Assembly: GCA_038502055.1 (NCBI GenBank)
Contig: JAXRKN010000043.1
Location: 4,278,001-4,342,000, forward strand
Reading direction: 5' to 3'
Source of the DNA: Tanytarsus gracilentus
Taxonomy: Eukaryota; Arthropoda; Insecta; Diptera; Chironomidae
Length of the DNA: 64,000 bases
The notes beneath the pieces were generated by a model. The model did no database searches, had not been told where the DNA came from, and was given only the letters and a program-made list of their open reading frames with translations. Shown piece after piece: positions 1 to 13,300 of this stretch. The position numbers and the translations under genes are program-made. How positions within the stretch are numbered: position 1 is the stretch's first letter; each line of letters begins with the position of its first letter.

Positions 1-1632
1 CCGCTCCAGTAATGATCATCTCTGTCAGCGTACGTGAAGAAATCACCACTCAAACTTGAGAATTGACTCAGCGGTTTTTCAGTATGCACAGAATCAAAAT
101 ATTCCTGAAGAGTTCCAAACTTTGCTTCGACATTCATGCTTGGCTCATTATTGATGTACTCAAAAAGCTTTTCGTAATTCGATCGTTGTGTTTCCCACTC
201 GATCGATTGCGTGTATCTAAAGTCATCACCTAACGGAATAAGCACTGAGCGTGTCTTATAAAGAACTGATTTCTTTCTCCACTGATCAACAATCATTTCG
301 GAGCGTTTGGCCACGTTATCATCTGTAATTGGAACAGGTGGTATTTTCCAAGGACAACTTAAACCGTATCCAGGAAGGCGTTTGAAATCAAATTGACAAC
401 AAACTTTTGGATCTAAAAAATAAAATTGCATTAAAAAGTATAATTACGATTATTTAAAATTCATTCATACCCGGCCCACATGTGTGAGGTTGATCGTACG
501 AATAAAACGGCATCATATGAGTAAATAGATCTGTTGTTCCTTTCGTGTCCCAAACTTGACGCCATTTGAATTCTAATTGCTGACGTTGTGCAAGATATTT
601 CTTGACAGAGTAGTGAGTTCTTTGAATGAGCATGTTCTCAAAGCCCGATTCTTTCAATATAAGAGGCATAACCGATGAGTGCCCGAACGGATCTATTGCC
701 CATGAACTTCTCACGTTGCTAATGTTAAATGTCTTTTTCAGCCAGATTTGTCCTTCAGTAAGTGATTGCAAGATAGAGTACCAATGCGAACAAGCTTCGT
801 CCGACATGACCCATCCACCTGTTACAAACTCTAGCTGCTTCCGTTTAACGAATCTAATAAATAAAATAAAATATTATTTTTTCAAATTTAACCACGTATG
901 TCTTACTTTTTAACTGTCTCCTTCGACTCGGGTGATGATAAGCTGTCATACCATCGTGAGAAATAGACAATTTCAGCCCATATGAATCGCATATTTTCGT
1001 GTTCATCGAGGTGCCTCAACATGTTCGAGAAGATGTGCTTGGTTTGACGCTCGTAATACTCTTCAAACGTGTTAATCCAACCGGGATCATTGTGACTGTG
1101 CGGCACCACAAACACCTTTAACTTGTGATTTCTATTCCATTGATGAATGTCATATTCGATGTTCCAGCCTACGAGAAATGTCATTAAATCATGTTCGTCT
1201 CTGAAGTTACCACTCACCTTGCTTCCAAACACCACCATCGACATTATCAAATGGAATTTCGCGATATGCATCGAGCATTTGAACATTGGCATTCGGCACA
1301 ACATCCACATCAATATTGCAAGACTGATCTAAATCGGGTTCGTGATTTTCGGGCAGTATCTGATCATTGATTAAATCTTTCTTGGGTAAATCATCATTTG
1401 TATCGAAATCTGGCTCGATTTGATTGTTAATTACGTTATCATTGGGATTATCGAAGTGATGACGAGGCTTTTTTATTGCGCTATCACTCTTTTTACTGTA
1501 TCTTTTGCCTTGATTAGAATCCGCTTGATACGAATTCAGGTCTTTCGGTACCAATTGATTAAGGTAGAAGAAAAAGAATATGAAAATAAAGCAAACGAAC
1601 ACAAACAGTAGAAATTTCTTCTTGATTCTCAT
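1..1632 (-). CDS. alpha-Man-II: Golgi alpha-mannosidase II (GH38), 5' part, cut by window edge
   Basis: Class II alpha-mannosidase that trims mannose from N-glycans in the Golgi. I read exons 1632-1218, 1168-907, 853-471 and 412-1; phases agree at every junction and about 490 residues are visible before the window edge. The start is ATG at 1632 (MRIKKK), followed at once by a very hydrophobic signal anchor (about residues 7-27), as expected of a type II Golgi enzyme, then a low-complexity Asp/Asn-rich stem. The catalytic domain opens with VFVVPHSHNDPGW, which carries the family's zinc-binding His-x-Asp, and WAIDPFGHS holds the expected nucleophile Asp. Introns are about 50-60 bp. The family is certain; whether it is the IIa or IIb paralogue is not. 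It is head to head with SNRNP40, 287 bp apart. Confidence 0.93.
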
Positions 1633-1919
1633 TATTATAATATTAACTTTAATTATATCCAATTTAATACGTCACATCACAACTCTTAACAACTTTTTTG
1701 AGTGAAGAAAAAATTCTGTTTTTTTATTGTTTTGCAGAATTTTTGCAGGTTGCGCGTTTTTTAAAATAGTGAGGTTTATGTGCAATTTAGCTTTTAACGG
1801 TTGCGGCTTTTTTAAATTATTTCAAGTTGCACGCTATTTTTTAACTTACAGAGGGTTGTTTACAAAAAAATATACGTTTTCATTAATTTCGACAAAATTT
1901 AATTAAAACTCTATTAAAC
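1633..1919. promoter_or_regulatory. Shared divergent promoter region, alpha-mannosidase II / SNRNP40
   Basis: The 287 bp between the two divergent start codons must contain both 5' UTRs and promoters. It is T-rich, with recurring short GC-containing words (TTGCGCGTTTTTTAAAATAG near 1751, and similar TTGCACGCTATTTTTTAA near 1825). I see no canonical TATA box in a convincing position. That this is a bidirectional promoter is inferred from spacing only. Confidence 0.5.
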
Positions 1920-3098
1920 ATGCCAGTAAACCCGCAAAAAAGAGCTGCCGATAGCTCAGCACTTGTTGCTGTGCCTCAAAATGCTAAAAGATCTAGAAAC
2001 GACGAGCTTGTGTTGAGTAATAAGGACAAACAATTAATTGAAAAAGGAGTGAAGAGAACTTCAAACTTGTTTTCGCCAATTATGCGATTGGAGGGCCATG
2101 AAAGTGACATTTTCACTTGCGAATTCCATCCTGATGGCGAATATCTTGGTGAGATATTAATAAATAAATTTTCTGAAGATTTTTTAATTAAATTTTTATA
2201 CTTCCAGCATCGTCTGGATTTGATCGGCGTATTTTCCTTTGGTCCGTCTATGGAGAGGAATGTGAGAATGTTTCAGTTATGGCTGGTCATAAGGGAGCTA
2301 TTATGGAGCTTCACTTCAGTCCGTCAGGTGAAAATATCTATACAGCATCCACTGATAAGTTTGTTTCCGTATGGTCAGTGGAGACTGCTCAAAGAATTCG
2401 TAAGATGAAAGGACATCAAAACTTTGTTAATTGTCTATCAAACGCACGTCGAGGTATTGAAACTCTCGCGTCTGGCTCTGATGACAACACAAGTGAGTAG
2501 AATATTAAAAAATAATTAAAAATTTTAATTTAATTTTTTTAAATTAGTTAAAATTTGGGATGCAAGAAAGAAGTATGTGTGTCACTCGTTAGAAAATGAA
2601 TATCAAGTGACATCACTATGTCTCAACGACACTGCTGAGCAAGTTGTATCGGGAGGTATTGACAATGACATCAAGGTGTGGGATATTCGTAAGAATGAAG
2701 TGCTCTTCAAATTGAAGGGACACACTGACACAGTTACTGGTTTATGTCTTTCGCCATGTGGCTCTTTTGTGCTCAGCAACTCGATGGACAACACGTGTAG
2801 AATTTGGGATATAAGACCTTATTGCCCAACAGATCGTTGCCGAACAATTCTGCAAGGTCATTCGCACAACTTCGAAAAGAATCTCCTTCGGTGTACTTGG
2901 AGTAAAGACGGCACTATGGTTTCTGCTGGATCGGCTGACCGATATGTCTACGTTTGGGATGTCAACTCAAAGAAAATCCTATACAAACTGCCCGGTCACA
3001 CTGGAAGTGTCAATGATATCGATTTTCATCCCAAAGAACCGATAATCTTAAGTGCTTCATCAGATAAAACACTCTTCATTGGTGAACTTGATAATTAA
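1920..3098 (+). CDS. SNRNP40: U5 small nuclear ribonucleoprotein 40 kDa protein (WD40)
   Basis: Core splicing protein of the U5 snRNP, acting in the nucleus beside Prp8. Exons 1920-2148, 2208-2492 and 2548-3098 (introns 59 and 55 bp) give 354 residues, close to the roughly 350 of the fly and human proteins. After a short basic N-terminus (NAKRSRNDELV) come seven WD repeats. Repeat signatures visible include RLEGHESDIFTCEFHPDGEY, MAGHKGAIMELHFSPSGENI, IKVWDIRKNEVLFKLKGHTD and LPGHTGSVNDIDFHP. The region around RPYCPTDRC, then QGHSHNFEKNLLRCTWS, is characteristic of this family and separates it from other WD40 proteins. AATAAA-like signals follow near 3170. I see no abnormality. Confidence 0.95.
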
Positions 3099-6000
3099 AA
3101 ATTTTCTTCTTAAAAACATAAAAGTTATCTGTGTGCATTACAATGTGAGTGGGTCGAAGAAATTTAAAAATAAAAGGAGATAATAAAAAGAAGATAAGGA
3201 CATCATACGCACTGGTGTTTTATTTTACTCTCGTCATCGAGAGAAAAGAGAAAATAACGATGACGTCAGGCTCATGTTCGGCTTCTACGTAGGTATATTT
3301 TCTTTCACAAACAAAATAGAAGCATAAAGCAGAGAGAGAGAAAGGAAAATGATATTCGAAGAACCTTATTTGTGATGAGTGAATGAGGAAAGACAAGTCA
3401 AGACACGAAGAAGAAGGAAAGGAGAGAGTTGTTTAGATCATAAATAATGCTCGATCTGTCACTAAAATAAAACTCTTCTAAAAATGCCTTTAAAAAAAGT
3501 TTATGAGCGAAGAATTTTTCAACCAAAAAATATTTCCCTAAACATCTAAATTGTTTCATGGCAATGAGTTGGGAAAATATGGCACCCCATGAGGTCTGTT
3601 TTTGTCAGCTGATTGTAATTTCTTTTTTTCATCGATGACAACTGCAATGATTATTATGTGATTGATAAAAAGAGCGAGATGTGAGTTATGTAGCGTATGA
3701 AGCATATTTTTTAGGATGGGGGTTAAAATTTTCCAAAAAATGTGAATATAACAAAATTAAAGGTTATAAAAATTGATTAGAACCTCTTAAATTTAAGTCT
3801 TCTTGAAATGTGACCTCGAGTTTAAAATTCATTCGTGTTGAACCGAGTACAATAAGAGCAATTCAAAAATTAATTCATTTCCTGATAAATTAATTATGAC
3901 ATACCCTAATTTTTTAATCTTAGAAATTCCCACTTTTATACACCTGAAAAAACCAGGCCGAAAATAAAAACTTTACCAATTTATTATCAAGCTGGTGATA
4001 AGAGCAAATTATATCACGTCATTCGAAAATAATGTGGAGCGGAAAGAAAATTTTTCTAGATCGAAATGAATAGGAAACGAAAACTTTTCCTCTCTCTCAC
4101 CGACTTTGCTCAGGTACGAAGAAGTCCTTCGAAAGAAATTTCCGCCTGCACATAAATGTCGTGTTTGTGTGTCGGGAGTAGGTAATAAGAATCAATTACG
4201 ACGAACTTTGCGTCAAACAAAGATGAGAAACGCAAAAATATATATATCGAGAAGGCAGCCCAAACAAAGCGACTTGCTCAAAACGCGACAGCATGAAGGT
4301 AGAGATTTTATATATTTTTTTTGTCTTCATAAGCAAGTTAGCACTTCGTGTGGGTTCATTCACAAATGAGAGAGATATAAAAATGAGATTAATGTCTCGT
4401 GATGAAACACCGACCGACTGGATGAAAGATTACTGATCGAACGCACACAAACAGACAGGCAGAAGCAAGAGAGAGTGAGAGAATCCTCATCCATGTAAAT
4501 GATTTTATGCCTCCTTGGCATTTAACATTATTTAATGAAATCAGATGATACATGTAAGTTAAGCACACACGCACACCACTCGAATTGTGTATGTTTTCAG
4601 TGAAGAATGCTTATTAAAAAAACCCTCTTTATTTTCTCAATTCTTAGGCCTTGTTGCATACTCACTTTTTCTCTCTTTCTGTGATCCTTTATCCCTAAAA
4701 ATACAGTCAGTAAGTGAGTGAAAAAATAATACCTTATGTTGTCGACAAAAAAAAGTAATAATGTGTTTTACTTTGGGGGTTGTTGGCGCATTTTTTAGAT
4801 TATTTTTTAAACACCAAATTATAAAGAATTTAATTATTGTTTTCAATACATAGTAAAAAGATTTATATTTAAGCTTATTTACTTAACAAAGCCTACATAA
4901 AAAATTGTCGTAATTGCATATGAAAAGTATAAAACATATATTAAAAATAAAAACATTTTCAGAAATCTCATTAATTGTCATAATAATCAATTATCATGGA
5001 CATTTAACTATAAATAACCCATCAATTCTACACCACCATAAAAGCGCTAAAAAAGGAAACAAAAAAAATTGTTAGCACGGACCGTAGAGAAAAGAGAGGA
5101 AATATTCATTTCGAATTTATTTATGGGGGTCGTTGAATATTTATTTATTTTTTTGTTAAAATGTTCTTAAGACCTCACTTCACCTCACTTACATGCTCAC
5201 AATGCGCACATACACACACCGACGGCATTTCCTCCCTCTTCTTCGACAATTCAAATTAATGTAACGATAAACATTTCTCGACTGTTGCTCTTAGATACTA
5301 GATACAAAGCTACACATGTGAACTATAATGTTTAACACCGAGCCATGTCGTCGACAACAACGCAATATAATTGTCAAAATCTCTTCTAATATGAGGAGGA
5401 ATGTATTAAGTAAATTAGAGTGAGATATGATTTTCTAAAGATTCGTCTCGCATCCACAGTGTGTGTATGGTTTATAGTCATAAATTTTTAATACACCGAT
5501 ATATCTCTCTTTGCCGCGCGTATCAACCAAACAGTGAAGAGGAGATGAAGAAAATAAAGTTAAAGAATGAAACATAAGCGAGAAAGAGAAGAAGAAAAAA
5601 TCTTTATTTGAGTCGTGGAACAATAAAGCAGATGTCAATAATATTGTTGAGAGTTTTTTTTCTCTTTCGAGACACACTGCACATAGCAGCAGAGAAATCT
5701 GTGGGTTACAGAAGTGAACAGAAGCATTTAGTATTGATTACTCACTGCGTTGATTTTCATTGCCTATTTTAAATATTTTGACGCTTATCGCTCATTCTTT
5801 CAATCTCTCACTTCAGTCGAACATGGATGGGGCACATAATCAATTAGGCATTAGATATTTTGTCAACTCATTGCGAAAGATTTGGCCAACTGTTATGTGC
5901 TTGCTCTCTATTATAATAATGGAAAATTGATTTTTTCATCTCTCAAATCATAGCACTGGCTCTAAACATAACCCTCAAATCTCATTTTCTATCTCCGTAC

Positions 6001-6990
6001 ACACTTTAATGTCGATGATGCGGAAATTATCTCTCGCTCTCTTTTTTTTCTTCCATTTCTTCACTCCAAATAAAAATATGTATGCGTACATAAATACATA
6101 ATGCCGAGTAACATATTTGTTGATAAATTTTTTCCATTTTCATGGGTCCGTTCATCAAGCACATTCCAAAAAGTTGACTCTGTTTAAAAAATTTATATTA
6201 CTTTTATAAAACTCACCACAAAATTTGTGGCATTTGTGTACTTTAAAATTTAAACCCCCCATTGACCATGACGCATTTACCAGACTATCCCTTTTATTTT
6301 TCTCCTCGATTCTCGCTCTCTTACATGTTCAACATGAGGAAGAGTATGAAAAAAAATATTGAAGATGTTAATGACCCGTTCGAAAAAAAAATGTTGAATG
6401 AGTGAGACAAAAAGAATCAACACCGCATTAAATGTATTATTATAATAGTAAAATAATGCTATGAAGAATATTTAAGTAGGAATGAAGCATATAAGGAATG
6501 AAATCCCTAGAATGTAAAATTATTTTTTGACTAATGTTCGGTCTTCTTCGTGTGTCGTTTCTTTGTGCTCAAGAATTTCCTTTTGTGCATTTTTTCTTTT
6601 TTTTTACTTCGTCTTTTATTCCCTTAAATATCTTTCAATCTTTTTTACAATATTTGATTATGTTTTTTAAATTTTTTTCTTGAGTTTTAGAGAAGTTTAT
6701 TAAATTCATTTATGTACATTTAAAAATTGTTAATTTGTTATATATCAAATTTATTTATTTATTTATGTGAGTTTACGATTCAATTATTTTTTAAACATAA
6801 TTTGAGGTTTATGTATTAAAAATATTATGTACTGTTTATATGTAGAATAAAAATCGTTTATATTTTCGTTTATATATATCGTTTATATATATTTAAATAA
6901 ATCAATTAAATATAAAGGAAAATATGCTTAATATTGTTTTATATACCTGAAAATTTGGAAATAAAAAACAATGTACATAAATTTATATAT

Positions 6991-7104
6991 AAAAAACATA
7001 AACAAGATGGGTCGCCGGGATCAGCGTAATGATGGAAGAGATAGGGATGGCGAAGAGGAATTAAAAAAAAAACAAAATAAAAAAAAAAAAAAAAAAAACA
7101 TAAA
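6991..7104 (+). mobile_element. Short 3' remnant of a non-LTR (LINE) retrotransposon with poly-A and target-site duplication
   Basis: About 60 bp of GC-balanced sequence (GATGGGTCGCCGGGATCAGC onward to about 7060) stands out from very AT-rich surroundings and ends in a long interrupted poly-A (7062-7098). The whole insert is bracketed by the direct repeat AAAAAACATAAA at 6991-7002 and 7093-7104. A 3' fragment, A-tail and flanking direct repeat together are the hallmark of a 5'-truncated LINE insertion. The 'gggtcgccgggatcagcgtaatgatggaag' style of tail resembles R1/Jockey-type 3' ends, but the clade is a guess. Confidence 0.6.
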
Positions 7105-9805
7105 ATTGAAATTTTTTTACTAAAAATTATTTTTTGTAGATAATTTTTGAGTGTAAAAATCCAAATCATATCTTAAATCCCATTAGTTTAGAGAATATTA
7201 TGCTTCCAAACAATCAAATTGAACAAAAAGTGGAAGCATGTAAGAGAAAAAGGTAAAACTCAAAAAGCTAAAGCGTCGATAAATAAATTGAGAGTGAGAG
7301 CGAAAAGAAACATGTGTATAGTCCGGAATATATACTGGAGGATTCATTATTATCATAAGGTTCACCTTTTTTTGTCGTTTCATTTCAAAAATACCCTCCT
7401 TTTTAATTTTCTACATTTCCACATGTACATGACAACGATAGTAAAATTTTTTCTTTCTAAAACTTCTTTGCCGTCTTATATATTGAGTTTGTCGAGTGAG
7501 AAAAAAAATATTTATTTTTTTGCCTGAAGTGTTTTATGATCATTTTTTCACCCCTTGCAACAAAATCTTTTGAGCGATTGATTTTAATTGGTTAAACATT
7601 TTTGTTAAAATAATTTTTGATCAAATTTAAATTTTACCATCAATTTAATCTCAAATCACCTTCAGGGCGCGTCCTTCCAATGAAGTAAAAAAAATCTGTC
7701 GCGTACAATTTTTTAATATAGCGATTTTATAAAGAACTGATTATCGAAAAAAAAAAGTAGTAGCAGCAGCGATGAGGGAGAAGCGGAGAAGAAAAAAATT
7801 TGAATGGATAATAAATTTCGCTGTCTATCGTTTGGGTGCTCTTGTAGCGTTTTTTTATGCATATATTGATTTCTTATTTGAATTGAATATACACTTTAAT
7901 ATTTACACGCGAACTGTGCCGTTGTCGAAAGTTATAGTGGCAGGAGGGTTGTGGAAGTCACTTGACGATAAATATTTATTATATCCACTCGTGATTTAAT
8001 CTATTTTACGGCGTATGCGTTTATATATCTATGAACAAAAAGAACTTAATAACCCCATCATCGAAAAAAAGCGTTTCCTTATTAATTGGACCTTATTAAT
8101 GATGAAATTTCATTAATTCGTCTTCGAAAAACTGATAAATAATTCACAAGCTATATTTTCACGGCATTAATTGGTAAATGGTTGAAAAGGCGATACAGTC
8201 AATATTGATTATTGTTATTGTTATTCGCTTAATTTGGATAAATTTGATTTTTCCTCATTTTCATTTCTACAACAACGACAATGATGTGAAAGAGCGAGCG
8301 AGAACGAAAGCATGCGATAAAGTGTCATCTGCGTTTATGTGTGCTCTCTACGAACAAAGTTTAAACCATTTTGAAAATCATTTCATTCTTGCTCGACATC
8401 ATTGTGTATACACTCGACGACCCCATTGAACAGTTTCATTCACTTGTAGCGGATTTATTTTTGTTTTAAAAAAAAATGCTGAAATTTAAATAAAGATTAA
8501 TTTGTGAAAAATCTACTTTTTATTTTCTGAGAAACATTTTAAGAGTAAAAAAAAGTTACGTAATTGAATGTCAAATTTCCTTCAAATAGAAATTTAGAGC
8601 AAATTGCCCAGAGGGTCGTCACAGTGAGAGGGAAGTATGCTGGGATGATGTAGCAGTGGAAGCCGAACTTTAATGAGGTTATATTAAATTCATTGACCTC
8701 ACCGAACAGTAAACACAATCGAAGCGAGAAAAGAAATGATGGAAACAAAAATACACACACAGGATATCACTTTGCAATATCCCTTTCGCACCAGACAACA
8801 CTGTACGAAGAGGAATATAATAATAATCTCTTAAATATGGCTTTACATATACCGACATATTTTGGCAACCCTCCTTTCAATAATATAAACTTTTCTCACT
8901 CAAACTCATACAAGCGCATTTCGCATTTGATGGGAAAATCTCGCTCACTCTCTTTCTATATTTTTTTGGGAAAAAGGCAAAACTTGGTACATGCAAGGAG
9001 TTTCGATATACTCGATTTTCTCTTTCCTCGCCACACCACACAGAAAATGAGGAAAATGTACAGACTTAATTTTCCTCTTTTCAACTGAGAATTGTTGTTA
9101 TTTCTCTCTCGCTTCAAAGCTTCCCTCACACCACGTTTCAAAAAAAAACTCTCCAACCCAACTCCTGTGGCAATATAGCATCACACAGTTTTTGCCTTTT
9201 TAGTGTAACCCACGAAGTGGTGTAACACTTATATGCGCCTATTTCCGTCCGTCTGTCTGTCCGTCTGTCTGTCCGTCTGTTCCATCGAGATCTCGGCTCC
9301 TGAGATAGCTAGAGACTTCTAGTTTTCGCCAAATGGTAGGTCTATGAATTTAGATTCGGCCATTTTAGGAATTATGAGGGTCATGACCACAGGTCGTGCC
9401 ATGGACAGCCCTAAATGCCATTTTTCATACAAATTTCCTGTTATATGGCTTCATGTATGTCGTTGAACTCGTATTTGCATCAGGAATCGAAAGGCATTGA
9501 TGATATTTGAGGAATGTCTACTACCAGTGCCCTGTCTGGCGGCCGTGTGCCTCCATTGGTTTTCGTGTTGTGATTATATTATTTTTGAAGAATGCGTACG
9601 CGGATCGGAATGCCACTAATGTCCTTTTTGTTGCTTCTGTCCTCGTGACTCGTATTATCGAATTGATTGCATTGATGATTTTGAAGAATGACCGTCACGG
9701 CCGGCCAGGAGTGTCCAAGGAATGCCTCTAATGTCCATTTTTTGGTTGGCTTCATGTACCTCATTGAACTCGTAATTGCACCAGGAATCGATTGACATGG
9801 ATCTG

Positions 9806-10168
9806 AAAATGGAACACAATGGAAAATGGAACACAATTGAAAATGGAACACAATGGAAAATGGAACACATAGAAAATGGAACACATGGAAAACGAAACAT
9901 GATGAAAATGGAACACAATGGAAAATGGAACACAATGGAAAATGGAACACAATGGAAAATGAAACACAATGGAAAATGAAACACAATGGAAAATGAAACA
10001 CAATGGAAAATGGAACACAGTGGAAAATGAAACACAATGGAAAATGAAACACAATGGAAAATGAAACACAATGGAAAATGGAACACAATGGAAAATGGAA
10101 CACAGTGGAAAATGAAACACAATGGAAAATAAAACACAATGGAAATTGAAACACAGTCGAAACACAGT
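9806..10168 (+). repeat. 17-bp minisatellite (GGAAAATGGAACACAAT), about 20 copies
   Basis: Tandem copies of GGAAAATGGAACACAAT, with GGAACACA alternating with GAAACACA and occasional CAGT for CAAT. Copies 1-8 are mostly the GGAAC form; later copies are mixed in a higher-order pattern. Some copies are shortened (near 9865-9905). Because 17 is not a multiple of 3, all frames cycle, giving the spurious FPLCFIFHCV-type ORFs on the minus strand. Confidence 0.9.
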
Positions 10169-10309
10169 GGGAAGCCATATTGGGAAGCCATTTTGGGAAG
10201 CAATTTTGGGAAGCCATTTTGCGAAGCCATTTTTGAGAAGCCATTTTTAGGAAGCCATTTTGGGAAGCCATTTTGGGAAGCCAAAAGGGGAGGTCAGAAG
10301 GGGAAGCCA
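10169..10309 (+). repeat. 14-bp minisatellite (GGGAAGCCATTTTG), about 10 copies
   Basis: It directly follows the 17-bp array. Units are GGGAAGCCATTTTG with small variants (CATATTG, CAATTTTG, a TTTTTGA insertion) that decay to GGGGAGGTCAGAAGGGGAAGCC at the right end. The abrupt switch of unit at about 10169 suggests that two independent arrays expanded inside the same element. Confidence 0.85.
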
Positions 10310-13300
10310 ATACTGATCTGTTACAAGTGGGTTACACGGCAACACCCACGTGTGGGTTTTGAAACATTTTTTCTCATCTCTCCTTCATTCCTTTACAGAA
10401 AACGAGATGTGAAAACATGATAATCGGAAAGGAAAATCTTTCAACTGATTTGATTTGATACTTTTGGCATTTGTTTAAGAAGAAGAGCTTCAAATTAATT
10501 GAATAATTTGCTTGCTTCAGAAGTGTTTAGGGAAATAAATTCTTATATCCAGCTCTTTCCGCATAATCATCATCATCATTTTACTTATTATTGCCCATAC
10601 ATGGATATTACAGTTAAATGAAGGTAATTCTCATATGTGTAATAACACTGTAAATAAGCTACACATATATATGACATCATAGAGCAGCTAGAGTTATCGT
10701 AATATATTCATTTATGTGTAAAGGATGAAATAAATATGCTTTAAAGAGGTTCAGATAGAAAATTATGACCAACAGCCCAGTTGGAAAATTTAATAGGGGG
10801 TGTCATAATTACTCAAAAAATTTCCTACTTCCAGAGCAATTTCGCTAAAATTTAATTTTACGCTAAAAATCTAAAAATGCAATTACTTTTTATAAAAGTG
10901 CTTTTCAATCGAATTTATTTACTGATTTATTCATCAATTTGTCATGATTTAATTTGTTCCGCAATAAAAAAATGCTGACGAGGCATTTATTCCCACTGGG
11001 CATTTGAGTGTACACAATATTTATTTTTCACCACCCTGACTCTCGTCACTAACTCACTCTTTATTACCCCAAACGTCATAAAAAGGCATTCTGTTGGTGT
11101 TGAAATTTTTCTTTTATAATGCTTGCATTTTGTCGACTCTAAAGAGTCTTTAGCAAAGACAGTGGTTAAAAGGTTTTAAAGACACTATAAGCGGGCAAAA
11201 AAGAGCGACATGCGACATTGTTGCTGACTACACATTCATAAATTGAATGTGATATGGTTGTTTCATGCTAAATTCAAGGAAAATAATTTGAGAGTGAGAG
11301 AAAAAGAAAAGGCAACAGCAGAGGAAGAAAGGAATCACAAAATTATGTTGTATTTAAGCTTTTACACTCGCACAGTCATTTTATTTCTTCTTTCCTCTCT
11401 CGCACTGTGGCTCTCCTCCATCTCCCTTTGAAGTATAAATCGATTTTGTTGTTGCTTCTTTGCTTGCCATATATATATTCGAATAGAGCGCCGAAAAAAA
11501 AGAAAGAAAGAAAAATAAAATATTCTATGCTGAAGGGGATGCTCTTCGCTGCTTTTACCACCACACTTCCATTTCGTGCCGCCGTTTACGATTCACTTTT
11601 TCCTTCTTCTTCTTTATTCGCTTCCTTTTTCCTCATCATCGAGTGTGAGTGTGTTCGGTAAAATAGATTTTTCACTTATCATTTCTTCCTTCTTCTTATT
11701 ATATCCGACTCGCACTCACCACGCTAAATTACACTTTGTTTATCGTTTAATGAAATTGTCAGCAAGTGTGTGAGAATTAAGAATCAACAGTGTAATTATT
11801 ATTTTTATATTTCATAGCCGTCATTAGAAGATTATACACATGTAGCGCAGTAACAGATGCAACGTTATATGCCTTGCCTACGTGCAAAAGTAAGCAGCTC
11901 TCTGTTGCACACACAAAGTGTTTCATGATGAAACCTCCTGTGTATGCAATGAATTCATTGAAAAGAATAAAATATAACAAGGGCTCTTACTCACTCTCCT
12001 CGGTTTCGTAATGTTGTAATGAGGAGCCGACGTATATAGCTTAGAGTGTGATTAGTGCGCATTTTGTTTATTTATTATTTAATAGGTTCTTGTGTGTAGG
12101 ACATTTAAAATATCTCTCTTAATTTTTCTTCGATCGGCATTTCCGTATTTTTGTGCAGAATATTTTATAGATTGAAAAATATGTTTTCTCGCATATTTAT
12201 TTATTTTTTTGTGAATAAATTAATAGAAAATATAGTTTATTTAAACTATCTTTAATCTATTGATTTTCTTGATATATATGTTGTCAAGATAAAGAAGTCT
12301 TTAAAAATATAAAGGGCTTGCAAAAACATTTATATATCATTTACATGGTGGTATATAAATGTTTTCAGAAATATATATTTAGAAAGCATTAAATTATTGA
12401 TATTCATGTCATATTTCTGTATTTTCTGAATTTTATGTAACATTTTCTACTCAACCTGAAAATAATAATCCTTAAAAAAAATAAATGAAATATAAAAGGA
12501 TTTAAAATCAACTATAGATTTTAAAAATCACCATACTAATTAATCATTTCGACATCAACTTCGAATTGTCATTGTTCTGCTTTTTATTTAAAAACAAATT
12601 AATTTCCCTCTCTCGCTCATTCAATCGCCAGTTGAGTTCTCACAATCTAATATCTTCCGACAATTTAAAAACTCGATGTCGATTTCAAAATTGAGTGCGA
12701 GAAAACATGCGATGGAAGTAAAAAAGAAGAAGCAGCACAGAAAAAAATATATTGAGCCAGTTTAGAAAATTTCATATTTCTTTTTTACAAACGAATGACT
12801 TTTCGCCTAATTTTCATCATCCGATATCAATTTTTAGTTTTATAACTTTTCTTTCTCCTTTCTAAGTCGCAAAACATCCCTTAATATGATTTTTTTATTA
12901 CAATCATTTCTCTCCCTCTGTGTGAGTCTTTCGCATTTCATTTATGTGTTTTTCTCTCTCTCTGAAATCTCCTTCACCCAAAACCTGTGTGATAGATATT
13001 TGCAAAGCGACGACGATGAAGGGAAATATAAAAAAAAATTAAAGTTATATTTGGTGGTGTTTAAAGCGCAATTTTGATGTTATAAACATTAAACTACATT
13101 TATATCTTATTATATAGAAATGTTTATATAAAATGCTGAATTACATAAAACAATGTTTTAGGTCTTTAAAAATCAAAAAATAGAAAATCAGCGAGATTTG
13201 AACTCAGAACCCTCGTAGTGAAAATAACTTTTTTAAAACAATATATCAGAGGGGTGTCAATTTGCCTCTTTGTCACCCCCCAAATTATATCAACATACAT

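Larger units (their letters stand above)
9203..10337. mobile_element. Non-autonomous terminal-inverted-repeat element carrying two minisatellites
   Basis: The left edge reads GTGTAACCCAC (9203-9213) and the right edge is its exact reverse complement GTGGGTTACAC (10327-10337). A second GTGTAAC lies just inside the left end (9220). Between them are a CTGTCCGT/CTGTCTGT microsatellite (9245-9281), about 500 bp of moderate-GC unique sequence, a 17-bp minisatellite and a 14-bp minisatellite. There is no transposase ORF; the long minus-strand ORFs are translations of the tandem repeats. I could not identify a convincing target-site duplication. Just outside the right end lies the hairpin ACCCAC-GT-GTGGGT (10345-10358), which reuses the terminal ACCCAC word. 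Confidence 0.6.

Noticed and set aside
4106..4369. Open frame with Arg/Lys-rich product and a Cys-x2-Cys (HKCRVCVSGVG)
   Set aside because: No ATG, no recognisable family, and the C-x-x-C has no partner residues. Kept only as a possible non-coding exon.
9579..10310. Long minus-strand ORFs (up to 243 codons) of repeated FHFPLCSIFHCVPFS type, and a plus-strand counterpart
   Set aside because: These are translations of the 17-bp minisatellite, which is open in several frames. There is no start context, splice signal or non-repetitive domain.
10345..10358. Hairpin ACCCAC-GT-GTGGGT considered as a terminator or regulatory site
   Set aside because: Too short to assign; more simply explained as a scrap related to the adjacent element terminus.
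13150..13230. tRNA T-arm-like sequence on the minus strand (GGGTTCTGAGTTCAAATCTC)
   Set aside because: The T-stem pairs poorly and no acceptor, D or anticodon arms can be built around it. At best a decayed tRNA-derived fragment.
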